This document shows positions 7,857-16,194 of a stretch of 64,000 bases of DNA, one piece after another (the stretch's first letter is position 1; every line of letters starts with the position of its first letter). Made by a program: the position numbers and the translations under genes. Location: positions 62,001 to 126,000 of the forward strand of contig CAWENX010000018.1 of assembly GCA_963810555.1 (NCBI GenBank), written 5' to 3'. Under the pieces are notes generated by a model. That model was not told where the DNA came from. It made no database searches and saw only the letters and a list, made by a program, of their open reading frames with translations. The stretch is from G963677325 sp963810555. Lineage in GTDB: Bacteria; Bacteroidota; Bacteroidia; Bacteroidales; Prolixibacteraceae.

Positions 7857-8513
7857 TTATTCTATTGTTATACTATATCTTTCTATCGTTTCCTTAAGAT
7901 GGTTCAATTCTGCAATCCACTCTATTAATCCATCATTGAGCCAATCAATCCCTTTAAGGATATCCTCCCGATAAGAGTTTAATACATCTAAATTCCAGGT
8001 AATTGGTTCATGATGAAATATGCGGTTTCTTAGCCTCCTTATTCCATTAAATTTTGAACTCATGGTTTTACGTTTTCTGATTTGTTTAGGGCAGTTAGGA
8101 AAAACCAATCGTAAACTTTTCCATAATTCCATTTCAAATCTTTGATCGAAAAACGAAGTCCAGAATCCAAATGCCAATTCTGAAATAATCCTGCCTGAAG
8201 TAATTTCTTTCTTTTCTGATAAAATATTTGACTTCGCCTCTGCGATTTTATCTATCTGGAAACGAGAAGCAATTTTTAAAAATTCAGTATTTTCGTACCA
8301 ACGCTTATCAATGAACAGCTTAGATAGCTGAAGATTAATTGAATTTCTCAATCCAACCTCCAGAATTGAAAGTACCGGGTAAAAGGCCTCAGAAATAAGA
8401 ATATTGCTTTTATAGTGTGATAGCGCCTTTTCATAATCATTATTGTGATGTCTCAAATAAGGCTCCAGTCTTTCATTTGAAATAATTCGCTCGATTATTG
8501 CATTATTTCCCAT
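7857..8513 (-). CDS. Abi-like (Abi_2 family) HEPN protein, candidate abortive-infection toxin
   Basis: A 218-residue, mainly helical protein. The N-terminal part (EPYLRHHNNDYEKALSHY, FYPVLSILEVGLRNSIN) matches the Abi-like family. Near the C-terminus LRNRIFHHEPI supplies the HEPN-type R-x4-H pair (R162, H167), the usual metal-free RNase site. Proteins of this family stop growth on phage infection or act as RNA-guarded toxins. It starts at an ATG 5 bp from a region that encodes, on the other strand, a promoter and a structured small RNA (8498-8593), the arrangement expected for an RNA-controlled toxin. Family call fairly sure; activity not shown. Confidence 0.75.
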   Translation of the reverse strand: MGNNAIIERIISNERLEPYLRHHNNDYEKALSHYKSNILISEAFYPVLSILEVGLRNSINLQLSKLFIDKRWYENTEFLKIASRFQIDKIAEAKSNILSEKKEITSGRIISELAFGFWTSFFDQRFEMELWKSLRLVFPNCPKQIRKRKTMSSKFNGIRRLRNRIFHHEPITWNLDVLNSYREDILKGIDWLNDGLIEWIAELNHLKETIERYSITIE

Positions 8514-8529
8514 AAAAGCATTATCTTTG
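8498..8529 (+). promoter_or_regulatory. Bacteroidota-type promoter facing away from the Abi gene
   Basis: TTG at 8498-8500, a 21-bp gap, then TATCTTTG at 8522-8529, an exact TAnnTTTG -7 box. It points rightward, into the hairpin-rich stretch that follows and not into any reading frame. Confidence 0.6.
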
Positions 8530-8533
8530 CACT

Positions 8534-8593
8534 GTAGTCCCGGTTATTCCTCTCCCGGTTTTTTGCCGGTGATGAAGCCGGGTTCTTTGTTTT
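8534..8593 (+). ncRNA. Candidate structured small RNA next to the Abi gene (abiF-RNA-like)
   Basis: Just downstream of the promoter, three CCCGG/CCGG blocks (8539-8543, 8554-8558, 8566-8569) and a closing GCCGGG (8577-8582) can form alternative stems or a pseudoknot. They are followed by TTCTTTGTTTT, a terminator-like T-rich tail. No reading frame covers it. A conserved RNA called the abiF motif is known beside Abi_2-family genes; position and G/C-stem layout fit, but I cannot align it to that model here. Ends are estimates. Confidence 0.5.
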
Positions 8594-8668
8594 ATAAAGG
8601 TAAAGTTAATAAATTTTCACATCTCCTGCTAATAAATTGATTTTAAAGAAGCCTTACGTTTTAACCTA

Positions 8669-8769
8669 ATTGTCAATTGTCAACTGTCAATTGTCAATTT
8701 AACAATATATCCAAAAACCCTGCTCCGTGTTTGCTCCGTACCAACGCCGTATCAAGTTCATGTTTGACT
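8669..8769 (-). repeat. Heptamer array abutting an 11-bp array with ATTGTTAAAT motif
   Basis: Four 7-mers of the ATTGTCA type occupy 8669-8696. The next base starts the motif ATTTAACAAT (8697-8706; minus strand ATTGTTAAAT). On the minus strand 11-mers with CG at 8749, 8738 and 8727 (for example ACGGAGCAAAC) lead to the motif, which starts exactly 21 bases after the last CG, as at the other loci. Confidence 0.75.
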
Positions 8770-8824
8770 TAAGCCTTTATCTAAACATAATGAAGAAATT
8801 TAGAGAGGCTATTTATATTGAAAT

Positions 8825-9028
8825 TTAAAGTACATTATTACGGATATCACCATTATTTGAATTGCCAACTATTGAATGGCTATATCCTTGTATTTTTGTG
8901 TTTATGATTTCAATACGAGCTATCTTTTCTTTAATGGATTTCTGATTTTTAGCCATCTTAATTTGGATTATACCAATTATAATAGTAGAAATCAGGCTAA
9001 TACAGGAAATTATTACTTCTGCTTTCAT
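8825..9028 (-). CDS. Small membrane-anchored protein, unknown
   Basis: A 67-residue frame: one N-terminal membrane segment (IISCISLISTIIIGIIQI), a basic helical stretch (KMAKNQKSIKEKIARIEIINTK) and a polar glycine/asparagine tail (SIVGNSNNGDIRNNVL). The hydrophobic-then-basic order fits a real single-pass protein, but the frame is short, AT-rich and unmatched to any family I know. It lies alone in the accessory island. Confidence 0.4.
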   Translation of the reverse strand: MKAEVIISCISLISTIIIGIIQIKMAKNQKSIKEKIARIEIINTKIQGYSHSIVGNSNNGDIRNNVL

Positions 9029-9146
9029 GGTTCTTTAATTTTTACATATTTTAAGAGCAATAAATCTTTTCTGATTGATATTGAGTTCATAATAAGGTGA
9101 ACGTCTATTTGTTGCTCAATGACCACCTAATATTTAATTTTTGTCG

Positions 9147-9587
9147 TTATTTAAGATCAAGATAATATAACTTTGCGGATTGTTCAATTTCATCATCAAG
9201 TTCAGAGTCAATTTTAAATGAATATAAAGTCCATTTGTCTTTTGGTTTATATAGTTTAAAAATGAATCTTAAAGGTTGCCTGTCATATTTAACCATATAA
9301 GAATAGAGAATAAAACTTTCAGAAAATTGTTTTTTCGTAATAAGTTCATAACCATAGTACTTCCCCACATAATCAACAGTATAACCATTAACTTCTTTTT
9401 TAATATTTTCAATGCCATCTTTTATCCTCACAGACCATGGGTTTGTAGCATACAAGTCATCAATTGATTTACTTGGATTTACTATATAATTTTTGAAAAA
9501 ATTATTTATTAAATCTTCAGGTTTTGTTTGACTTAAAGCAGTCATTGAAATTATTATCATCATAACCATTAAAATTTGTTTTTTCAT
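9147..9587 (-). CDS. Exported protein of unknown function
   Basis: 146 residues with a clear signal peptide (MKKQILMVMMIIISMTALSQ). The mature part has an N-terminal helix (KPEDLINNFFKNYI), a central region with conserved-looking NPWSVRIKDGIENIKKEV and a C-terminal sheet (QPLRFIFKLYKPKDKWTLYSFKID), resembling small NTF2/cystatin-like periplasmic proteins. Family not identified. Downstream of dcp on the same strand with a 51-bp gap, so it could share its transcript. Confidence 0.6.
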   Translation of the reverse strand: MKKQILMVMMIIISMTALSQTKPEDLINNFFKNYIVNPSKSIDDLYATNPWSVRIKDGIENIKKEVNGYTVDYVGKYYGYELITKKQFSESFILYSYMVKYDRQPLRFIFKLYKPKDKWTLYSFKIDSELDDEIEQSAKLYYLDLK

Positions 9588-9638
9588 AGCATTTTTTATT
9601 TAGTTAATTAATTACAAACAATTTTATTAATTCCCCAA

Positions 9639-11762
9639 TTATTTACTCAACCCCCTATTTCTCAGCAGCGGCCCTATCCCCGGCTCTTTGCCTCGGAAAT
9701 TTAGATAGAGCTTCATGGCCTCTTCAGTGCCGCCCTTTTCGAGAATGTTCTTGCGGAACGACTCAGCAACCTTCTGATTAAAAATATCGCCTGTCTCCTT
9801 AAAGGCTTCAAAAGCGTCGCATTCAAACACTTCGGCCCAGATATAGCTGTAATAGCCGCTCGAGTATTCGCCGTTCCCTGCAAAAATATGGGCAAAATAA
9901 GTTGATTTGTATCTCGGAATGATCTCAGGGATCAGTCCCAGCTTATCCATCGAGGCTTTCTCAAACGCGTTCACATCGATATCGCCCCCTTTGGTGATAG
10001 TGTGGTAATCCATATCGAGCACCGATGCAGCAAGGTATTCGGTTGTTGCAAATCCCTGGTTGAACTTGCCCGACTTAACGATCTTATCCACAAGAGCCTG
10101 CGGGATCACCTCACCGGTCTTGTAATTCTTTGCATAAACTTTAAGCACTTCGGGTTCAGCAGCATAATGTTCCATAAACTGGGAAGGACATTCCACAAAA
10201 TCTCTTGCGACATTTGTTCCGGAAATCGTCTGGTAATGGCATTTGGAAAGAAATCCGTGGAGGGCATGGCCGAACTCATGGAAAATGGTCTCCACCTCAT
10301 CGTAACTCAGCAGTGCAGGTTTATCCCCTGTGGGTTTTGAAACATTGGTGGTCACCGAAATAACGGGACGGATATCGTTTCCTTTCGCGTCATAATACTG
10401 ATCACGGTAATTGGTCATCCACGCCCCTCCCCTTTTCGATGCCCTCGGATAGAAATCCATATACAATATGCCAAGTTCCGAACCGTCGCGGTCCTTCACC
10501 TCATAAACCTCGCAGTCGGGATGGTAGACCGGCATATCCTTTAAACGTTCGAAAGTCAGTCCGTAAAGCCTGTTGGCAACATAAAAGATACCGTCGCGGA
10601 CATTGTTCAGCTCAAAATAAGGGCGTGTCTGCTCCTCATCAACGTCATATTTGGCCTTGCGCACCTTTTCGGAATAATACCACCAGTCCCAGCTCTGCAG
10701 TTTGAAGTTGCCGCCTTCCTTATCGATCATTTTCTGCATATCAGCCCTCTCCTCCTTAGCCCTTTTGATGGCAGGAGTCCAGATTTCATCAAGCAGCTTG
10801 TAAACATTTTCCGGCTTCTTTGCCATACAGTCGTCAAGCACATAAGACGACCAACTGTCATAACCCAAAAGATTGGCCTTCTGCAAACGGAGATTGACCA
10901 TTTTGCTGATCACTGCTTTATTATCATGCTCATTATTATTATTCCCGCGCATATACATCGCCTTGTAAAGCTTCTCGCGCAGATCGCGTTTTTCGGAATA
11001 AGTGAGGAAGGGAATCCAGCTCGGCTTCTGAAGCGTAAAAACCCATTTCCCTTCTAAGCTGTCCGTCTTTGCTTCTTCGGCAGCGGCAGTGATAACGGAT
11101 TCAGGCAGTCCGGCAAGATCTTCCTTCTTGTCAATGACCAGCTTATAGGCATTGGTCTCTGCCAGCATATTGTCGCCGAATTTAAGATCGAGCAAAGAAA
11201 GCTCTTCATTAATCTTTTTCAGTTGTTCCTTTTTCTCAGGCGGCAGGTTGGCCCCGCCCCGAACAAACCTTTTGTAAATCTCCTCAAGAAGCCTGCTCTG
11301 CTCCTGTGTCAGATTCAGCTTATCCTTCTGATCGTAAACAGCTTTAACCCTTTCAAACAGTTTTTCGTTCATACTGACGGCATCCTCGTGCTTGGCAAGC
11401 ATCGGAGCCGTTGTCTGGGCAATTTTCTGGATCGAATCGTTGGTATTGGCATCCCTCAGATTGTAAAATACTTTATCCACCCTGTCCAGAAGATGGCCGC
11501 TACGGTCAAGGGCTTCGATGGTATTGGCAAATGACGGAGCTTCCGGATTGTCCGTAATTGCAGTAATCTCTGCATTGTGCTCTTTTATACCCTCTTCAAA
11601 GGCCGGAAGGTAATCCCTGTTGTGAATTTTATCAAAAGGAGGGACCTGAAATGGTGTTTTGTATTCGCCAAAAAATGTATTCATATTCGTCTTTTTATTT
11701 TCCTGATTACAAGAGACTGCCGCAAGGCAAATGGTGATCAGCAGAACAGTTATTTGTTTCAC
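9639..11762 (-). CDS. dcp: Peptidyl-dipeptidase Dcp (M3 zinc metallopeptidase), lipoprotein
   Basis: 707 residues, M3 family. The lipoprotein signal is MKQITVLLITICLAAVSC. The zinc site is HEFGHALHGF near residue 490, with the downstream acid supplied by the following helix. The N-terminal helical half (FFGEYKTPFQVPPFDKI, AFEEGIKEHNAEI) is typical of Dcp, which removes C-terminal dipeptides from oligopeptides in the periplasm. Full length with no breaks. No promoter was identified with confidence. Confidence 0.93.
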   Translation of the reverse strand: MKQITVLLITICLAAVSCNQENKKTNMNTFFGEYKTPFQVPPFDKIHNRDYLPAFEEGIKEHNAEITAITDNPEAPSFANTIEALDRSGHLLDRVDKVFYNLRDANTNDSIQKIAQTTAPMLAKHEDAVSMNEKLFERVKAVYDQKDKLNLTQEQSRLLEEIYKRFVRGGANLPPEKKEQLKKINEELSLLDLKFGDNMLAETNAYKLVIDKKEDLAGLPESVITAAAEEAKTDSLEGKWVFTLQKPSWIPFLTYSEKRDLREKLYKAMYMRGNNNNEHDNKAVISKMVNLRLQKANLLGYDSWSSYVLDDCMAKKPENVYKLLDEIWTPAIKRAKEERADMQKMIDKEGGNFKLQSWDWWYYSEKVRKAKYDVDEEQTRPYFELNNVRDGIFYVANRLYGLTFERLKDMPVYHPDCEVYEVKDRDGSELGILYMDFYPRASKRGGAWMTNYRDQYYDAKGNDIRPVISVTTNVSKPTGDKPALLSYDEVETIFHEFGHALHGFLSKCHYQTISGTNVARDFVECPSQFMEHYAAEPEVLKVYAKNYKTGEVIPQALVDKIVKSGKFNQGFATTEYLAASVLDMDYHTITKGGDIDVNAFEKASMDKLGLIPEIIPRYKSTYFAHIFAGNGEYSSGYYSYIWAEVFECDAFEAFKETGDIFNQKVAESFRKNILEKGGTEEAMKLYLNFRGKEPGIGPLLRNRGLSK

Positions 11763-11914
11763 TATAATTTAATTTAATTTGACATTTCGTTTGATGAAAT
11801 ACAAAGTTATAAAAAAGGAGAGAGATTCTTCACTTCGTACCCATTCCATTTTGTTGAGTAAGGAATTAGGGCGTAGATTCCTCTCTTCGTTCGGATTGAC
11901 AATTATGCTTTTGG

Positions 11915-11961
11915 TAAGGGGTGGAGAGGGTGCGGCTGTGCCGCACCCTCTCCACCCCTTA
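11915..11961. repeat. Perfect hairpin, 22-bp stem, 3-base loop
   Basis: Left arm 11915-11936, loop TGT, right arm 11940-11961, no mismatches. The stem top GTGCGGC/GCCGCAC is G/C-rich, and no T-tract follows, so it is not a standard terminator. It matches in layout the hairpin at 12106-12148. Confidence 0.85.
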
Positions 11962-12105
11962 TAATACAACGAGCTGTCATTCCGAGAACTTACCCCAAAA
12001 AAATGGGGCATGATGCAATGATGACAGGAAGTACTTCAAGGGATAAATATCTGAGATTCCTCACTTCGCTTCGCTACGTATCAGAATGACACCTGGACGT
12101 AACAA

Positions 12106-12148
12106 TGGGGGTGAAAAGGGGCGGCTCCGCCGCCCCTTTTCACCCCCA
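12106..12148. repeat. Perfect hairpin, 20-bp stem, 3-base loop
   Basis: Left arm 12106-12125, loop TCC, right arm 12129-12148, no mismatches. It shares with the 11915 hairpin the order purine-rich G tract, A-containing middle, GCGGC tip and a 3-base loop, but not its full sequence. Confidence 0.85.
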
Positions 12149-12511
12149 GCCCTCAGAACAAAAGTGTCATGCCGACACGAAGTGAGGCATCTCATGAAGC
12201 GAGATCAATGGATATTTCTAAAAAATCTGTCATTGGTAATGGAGCGAAGCGGAATGAGGAATCTCCATCCGATTGTTACAACGTTCTGTCATTCAGAATG
12301 AAGCGGAATGAGGAATCTTTTGTTATGAGAAAGTACCACCCCAAATACACAACCGGTCAGTCATTACGAATTAAGTCCCGTATGTGCGGGAGAATGGGCA
12401 ATATTTCTTATTTAGCCATTGTTGTAAAGGTTATCCCAGTCCGGATTTAAATTCTTAACTCTCCTAATTTAGATCTCCCTTATCCCCCTTTGGTCTTCAA
12501 AAACTGACAAT

Positions 12512-12599
12512 CCGCACCTCCTTCTTATTCTGAACGCTTTAGGAGCGCTGAAGGAGCGCGCATAGAGCGTTCAAAGAGCGCACAAAATGCGGATTAAGT
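12512..12599 (+). repeat. 11-bp phased array, up to eight units (core GCG)
   Basis: CG steps at 12513, 12535, 12546, 12557, 12568, 12579 and 12590 are all multiples of 11 bp apart (12524 is the only missed step). Units look like GCGTTCAAAGA and GCGCACAAAAT. Positions 12566-12586 are identical, in reverse complement, to 40561-40581 in a second array. Confidence 0.75.
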
Positions 12600-12820
12600 T
12601 TAAACAAAATTCAGGTTGGTATATTTCTCAACATTCTTTTTTATGAGACCTGTACCGTAAACATCTGAACAACCGGCAGAACAGGAAAAAGTAAACCTGA
12701 TTTACTATAATTAGCAAAGAATTCAATGTATTTTATTAACTTGCGTTGTAATATAATTGCTTATTACAGCTAATTTCGCACAGATCTGAATTCAGCTCAT
12801 AGTAAACAATTTTTCAGGAT

Positions 12821-13783
12821 ATGTTTCGAAGGAAAGTAATCAACCTGGCGGCCCCCATTATTCTGTTCTTTAAGGAGAGAAGTCTCACTTTTTTACTGGA
12901 AAACAGCAAATTAATCTTACAGTCCATCATTACTCTCCTTGCCATTGGTGTCGGTATCTGGTTTATTAAAAACGAACGTCATGAAGTTGCTGATATAAAG
13001 AACGTTCTGGTATCAGCGCAATGGGAACTTGTTTTAGTCGGCATCGGCATAACGTTAACTTATATCGTTTTACAGGGATTGATGTATGTTGCATCCTTTG
13101 CTTCCATACGACACAGAATCCCGCTCTGGAGCGCCATTATCCTCTTTTTAAAAAGAAATCTGATCAGCGTTTTTTTACCGGCCGGCGGTGTATCCTCCCT
13201 TGCATTCTTTACCGGGGAGCTTGAAGAAAGGGGAATTAAAAAATCACAGATCAACTTTGCATCCTCCTTATATGGATTTGTAGGTATTCTCTCTGTTATC
13301 CTTGTTGCAATTCCGGTTTTTATCTATGCTCTTTTTTCAGGGAATCTCGGAAGCAGCGAATGGTTGGCTCTTTCTTCCGTAATTTTACTGATTATCCTCT
13401 TTTATCTTGTTTATCATTCCATTCTTAAAGAGGGATTTATCTACAAACTGATCATACGCTTTTTCCCATCTTTTGAGGTCATGCTGGAGGATATACGGAA
13501 CAACAAGATCGAAAACAAACATTTTCTGATCACCGTATTTTATTCGGTGCTGATTGAGTTTGCCGGAATTGCTCATTTATACGTGGCCATGATGGCGCTC
13601 CACCTCGAACCTTCCCTTTTCGCCGCATTCCTGGGTTATATCGTTTCAGTGGTATTCCTTATCGTTTCCCCGTTTTTACGGGGCCTCGGAGCTATAGAAG
13701 TTTCCATGTCATTTTTATTGATCCGGTTAGGTTTTTCTAAACGTGATGGCCGTTTCTGTAACTCTGCTTTACCGTTTTTTTGA
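12821..13783 (+). CDS. mprF: MprF N-terminal part (lysyl-phosphatidylglycerol flippase), 5' part of a frameshifted gene
   Basis: 320 codons of a polytopic membrane protein: the MprF flippase module (LTFLLENSKLILQSIITLLAIG, LKRNLISVFLPAGGVSSLAFFTGELE, FLRGLGAIEVSMSFLLIRLGFS). After GFS the frame turns into KRDGRFC and stops, while the next frame continues the family sequence as NVMAVSVTLLYRFFEFWLPL. One extra A in the AAA at 13739-13741 explains it. Without it the gene would run 12821-15455, about 877 residues, normal for MprF. Either a real break, a sequencing error or a slippage site. Confidence 0.85.
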   Translation: MFRRKVINLAAPIILFFKERSLTFLLENSKLILQSIITLLAIGVGIWFIKNERHEVADIKNVLVSAQWELVLVGIGITLTYIVLQGLMYVASFASIRHRIPLWSAIILFLKRNLISVFLPAGGVSSLAFFTGELEERGIKKSQINFASSLYGFVGILSVILVAIPVFIYALFSGNLGSSEWLALSSVILLIILFYLVYHSILKEGFIYKLIIRFFPSFEVMLEDIRNNKIENKHFLITVFYSVLIEFAGIAHLYVAMMALHLEPSLFAAFLGYIVSVVFLIVSPFLRGLGAIEVSMSFLLIRLGFSKRDGRFCNSALPFF

Positions 13784-15455
13784 ATTCTGGCTTCCACTTG
13801 TTGCAGGTGTCATCAGTTTTGGCATACGAATCAATAAACTCCTGATGCGTTTGGTCCCGGCCGTGCTTCTTTTTGCACTGGGGATCGTTAATATCATATC
13901 TGTACTTACACCAGCCATTTCCGAACGTCTGCACTGGCTGAGACATTTTCTTCCGACTGATGCGATTTTAGTATCCAATTATTTTGTGCTGGTGCTCGGA
14001 TTATTCCTGCTTGTTACAGCTTCCTTTATGCTCAAGGGACTGAAGATGGCCTGGTGGTTTGCTTTTTTTCTTTCTATCGTTTCTCTGATTGGAAATCTTA
14101 CTAAAGCCGCTGACTACGAGGAAGCATCTTTAGCGCTTTTTGTAATTATCGTACTCATTATTACAAAAAAGGATTATTATGTGCAAAATAATCCAAAGCT
14201 GAGGTTGGTTGGTATACAAACTGCTCTATTGAGCATTGCGGCCGTATTGATATACAGCATTGTAGGTTTCTATTACCTCGATAAGCGTCATTTCGACATT
14301 GATTTCAGCTTCTGGCAGTCTGTCAAATATGCCCTTGAGAATTATTTTCTCATCGGCAGCAACAACCTTGTGCCGGTCGACCGTTTCGCCTCCAGGTTTC
14401 TCCTTTCCATCAATATCAGCGGATCGTTGTCGCTTGCATTTTTGGTTTATACGCTGATTCGGCCCTATTTCTTTAAGAGCACTGCTACCCCGGAAGAACT
14501 TGAACGTCCAAAAAAACTGGTTAGTGAATTTGGAAAGTCAAGTATGGATTATTTCAAAACCTATCATGATAAAATGATTTACGAACCTGAAGGAATTAAT
14601 GCCTTTATTTCTTACCGGACTGCAGGAAATTTTGCGGTAGTTCTCGAAAATCCGGTAGCGGAGAATGAAGACCAGATGATCCAATGCATCCAAATGTTTG
14701 ACAGGTTCTGCTATGAAACAGGATTCAAGAGCTTTTATTACAGGGTCCCGGAAGAAAGCCTTCCGGTTTACAAAAACCTTAAGAAAAAGGTCATGTTTAT
14801 CGGTCAGGAGGGCATAGTGGGCCTGAACCTTTTCTCATTGGAAGGCGGCGCCAAAAAATCCATCCGCAATGCCCTATCAAAGGTCAAAGACCGCGGTTAC
14901 ACATCTCATATTCATTTCCCTCCGATAAAAGACGGTTTGATCCAGAAAATCAAATCTGTCTCTGATGAATGGCTGGATTATAACGATCGAAGTGAGATCG
15001 TCTTTTCACAAGGTATGTTCATATGGGAAGAACTGAAACAGCAAACCCTGATTACAGTTGAAAATGCTGAAGAAAAAATTGTCGCATTCCTGAATATCAT
15101 TCCATCCTATGTTAAAGGTGAAGGTACATATGATCTGCTGCGCAAGACTGCAGATGCTCCCAACGGGGTTATGGATTTCATCCTGATTGAATTGTTCAGT
15201 TATCTGAAATCACAGAACTACTCATCTGTTAATCTTGGATTTGCGCCGATGTCAGGACTTGACGATCCGCAAACTTTCCCCGAAAGGTCAGTGAAGTTTG
15301 CCTATGAAAAAATAAGTGGATTTTCTCAGTACAAAGGTCTTCGTGAGTACAAGGAAAAGTTTGTTACCCAATGGTACAATAAATACCTCGTTTACGATCA
15401 TGATTATGATCTTTTACAGATACCCGGCGCTTTAAATAAAGTCATTAAAACCTGA
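13743..15455 (+). CDS. mprF: MprF C-terminal part (lysyl-tRNA-dependent phosphatidylglycerol synthase), 3' part of a frameshifted gene
   Basis: Continues the flippase helices for about 240 residues and then enters the cytosolic DUF2156 (GNAT-like) synthase domain (SMDYFKTYHDKMIYEPEGINAFISYR, AKKSIRNALSKVKDRGY, NLGFAPMSGLDDPQ). The domain transfers lysine from Lys-tRNA to phosphatidylglycerol, lowering surface charge and giving resistance to cationic peptides. The frame opens at GTG 13743, probably not a true start: it is the continuation of the upstream part after a +1 shift. An AcvB/VirJ-type gene follows 8 bp after the stop. Confidence 0.87.
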   Translation: MMAVSVTLLYRFFEFWLPLVAGVISFGIRINKLLMRLVPAVLLFALGIVNIISVLTPAISERLHWLRHFLPTDAILVSNYFVLVLGLFLLVTASFMLKGLKMAWWFAFFLSIVSLIGNLTKAADYEEASLALFVIIVLIITKKDYYVQNNPKLRLVGIQTALLSIAAVLIYSIVGFYYLDKRHFDIDFSFWQSVKYALENYFLIGSNNLVPVDRFASRFLLSINISGSLSLAFLVYTLIRPYFFKSTATPEELERPKKLVSEFGKSSMDYFKTYHDKMIYEPEGINAFISYRTAGNFAVVLENPVAENEDQMIQCIQMFDRFCYETGFKSFYYRVPEESLPVYKNLKKKVMFIGQEGIVGLNLFSLEGGAKKSIRNALSKVKDRGYTSHIHFPPIKDGLIQKIKSVSDEWLDYNDRSEIVFSQGMFIWEELKQQTLITVENAEEKIVAFLNIIPSYVKGEGTYDLLRKTADAPNGVMDFILIELFSYLKSQNYSSVNLGFAPMSGLDDPQTFPERSVKFAYEKISGFSQYKGLREYKEKFVTQWYNKYLVYDHDYDLLQIPGALNKVIKT

Positions 15456-15463
15456 TATTCAAT

Positions 15464-16192
15464 ATGATGAACAGAAATCTATTCCTGTTAACTGCATTAC
15501 TTTCATTCTTTACAATTTTCACAATGCAGGCAAAGGAGCCTGATAATAAAAATACCGGAGATTTGACCAAAGAAAAGGAGATGCAGTTGACCGTTATCCC
15601 TGCAGAAGGAAAAAGTAATGAGCCGGCTTTCTTTTTTATCTCAGGCGACGGGGGTTGGACGAACTTTGACAATTCCTTTTGTGAAGCATTGGCTAAAAAG
15701 GGTGTACCGGTAGTCGGTCTCAACGCAAGAGAATATTTCTGGAAAGCCAAAACTCCTGAAGAGACGACCCTGGCCTGGGCATCTGTCATCGACAAGTATT
15801 CAAAACAATGGAACAGCCCCGGTATTGTATTGGCAGGGTATTCTTTCGGCGCCGATTTGGTGCCTTTTATAGCCAACAGGCTTCCTGATTCACTGAAAAG
15901 CAAGGTTAAACTCATTCTTTTGTTATCCCCCGACAGGTACGGCGACTTTGAGATTCACCTGACGGATATGTTAAGCCTTGGCATCGCAAAGAGAAGGTAC
16001 AATATTGTGAACGAGGTTAAAAGTATTACAAACCAAAGGGTAGCTTGTATTTTTGGGCAGGATGAGGATGCTGTTGATATTCAGGCATTCAGGGAAACCG
16101 GAGTGAAAATTTACCTTCTTCCCGGAGATCACCATTACAACAAAAATGTTCCGGCTCTGACCGAAATGATTTTAAAGGCGATTTCCGAATAG
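15464..16192 (+). CDS. AcvB/VirJ-type serine hydrolase, probable lysyl-phosphatidylglycerol hydrolase
   Basis: 242 residues: a signal peptide (NLFLLTALLSFFTIFTMQA) and an alpha/beta hydrolase with the VirJ-family FFISGDGGWTNFD near residue 53, a nucleophile elbow AGYSFGADLVPF near 125, the acid in IFGQDEDAVD and a catalytic His in PGDHHYN. AcvB of Agrobacterium is a periplasmic hydrolase of lysyl-phosphatidylglycerol and is encoded beside the synthase gene. Here it lies 8 bp behind mprF, the same make/break pair, so I infer the same role. The stop codon is followed after 2 bp by the inverted repeat of a MITE-like element. Confidence 0.82.
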   Translation: MMNRNLFLLTALLSFFTIFTMQAKEPDNKNTGDLTKEKEMQLTVIPAEGKSNEPAFFFISGDGGWTNFDNSFCEALAKKGVPVVGLNAREYFWKAKTPEETTLAWASVIDKYSKQWNSPGIVLAGYSFGADLVPFIANRLPDSLKSKVKLILLLSPDRYGDFEIHLTDMLSLGIAKRRYNIVNEVKSITNQRVACIFGQDEDAVDIQAFRETGVKIYLLPGDHHYNKNVPALTEMILKAISE

Positions 16193-16194
16193 GG

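Larger units (their letters stand above)
11818..12330. repeat. Cluster of REP-like elements (GTCATTCxGA ... GAAGTGAGGAATCT type)
   Basis: At least six diverged copies in both orientations of a short element pairing TGTCATTC with GAGGAATCT occur near 11822, 11871, 11970, 12050, 12165, 12228 and 12287. Two long perfect hairpins sit among them. Open frames here (11779-11964, 12086-12450) run through the repeats and are not genes. Such elements are common between genes in environmental Bacteroidota. Confidence 0.65.

Noticed and set aside
10002..11534. Plus-strand frames of 88-112 codons inside dcp
   Set aside because: Antisense shadows of a gene with clear M3-peptidase motifs.
12086..12450. Frames of 71 and 93 codons
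   Set aside because: They cross a perfect hairpin and REP-like copies; no start signal and no domain.
11763..12820. Search for tRNA or rRNA in this and other long gaps
   Set aside because: No cloverleaf with a TTCRA-type arm and no conserved rRNA stretch was seen; only repeats.
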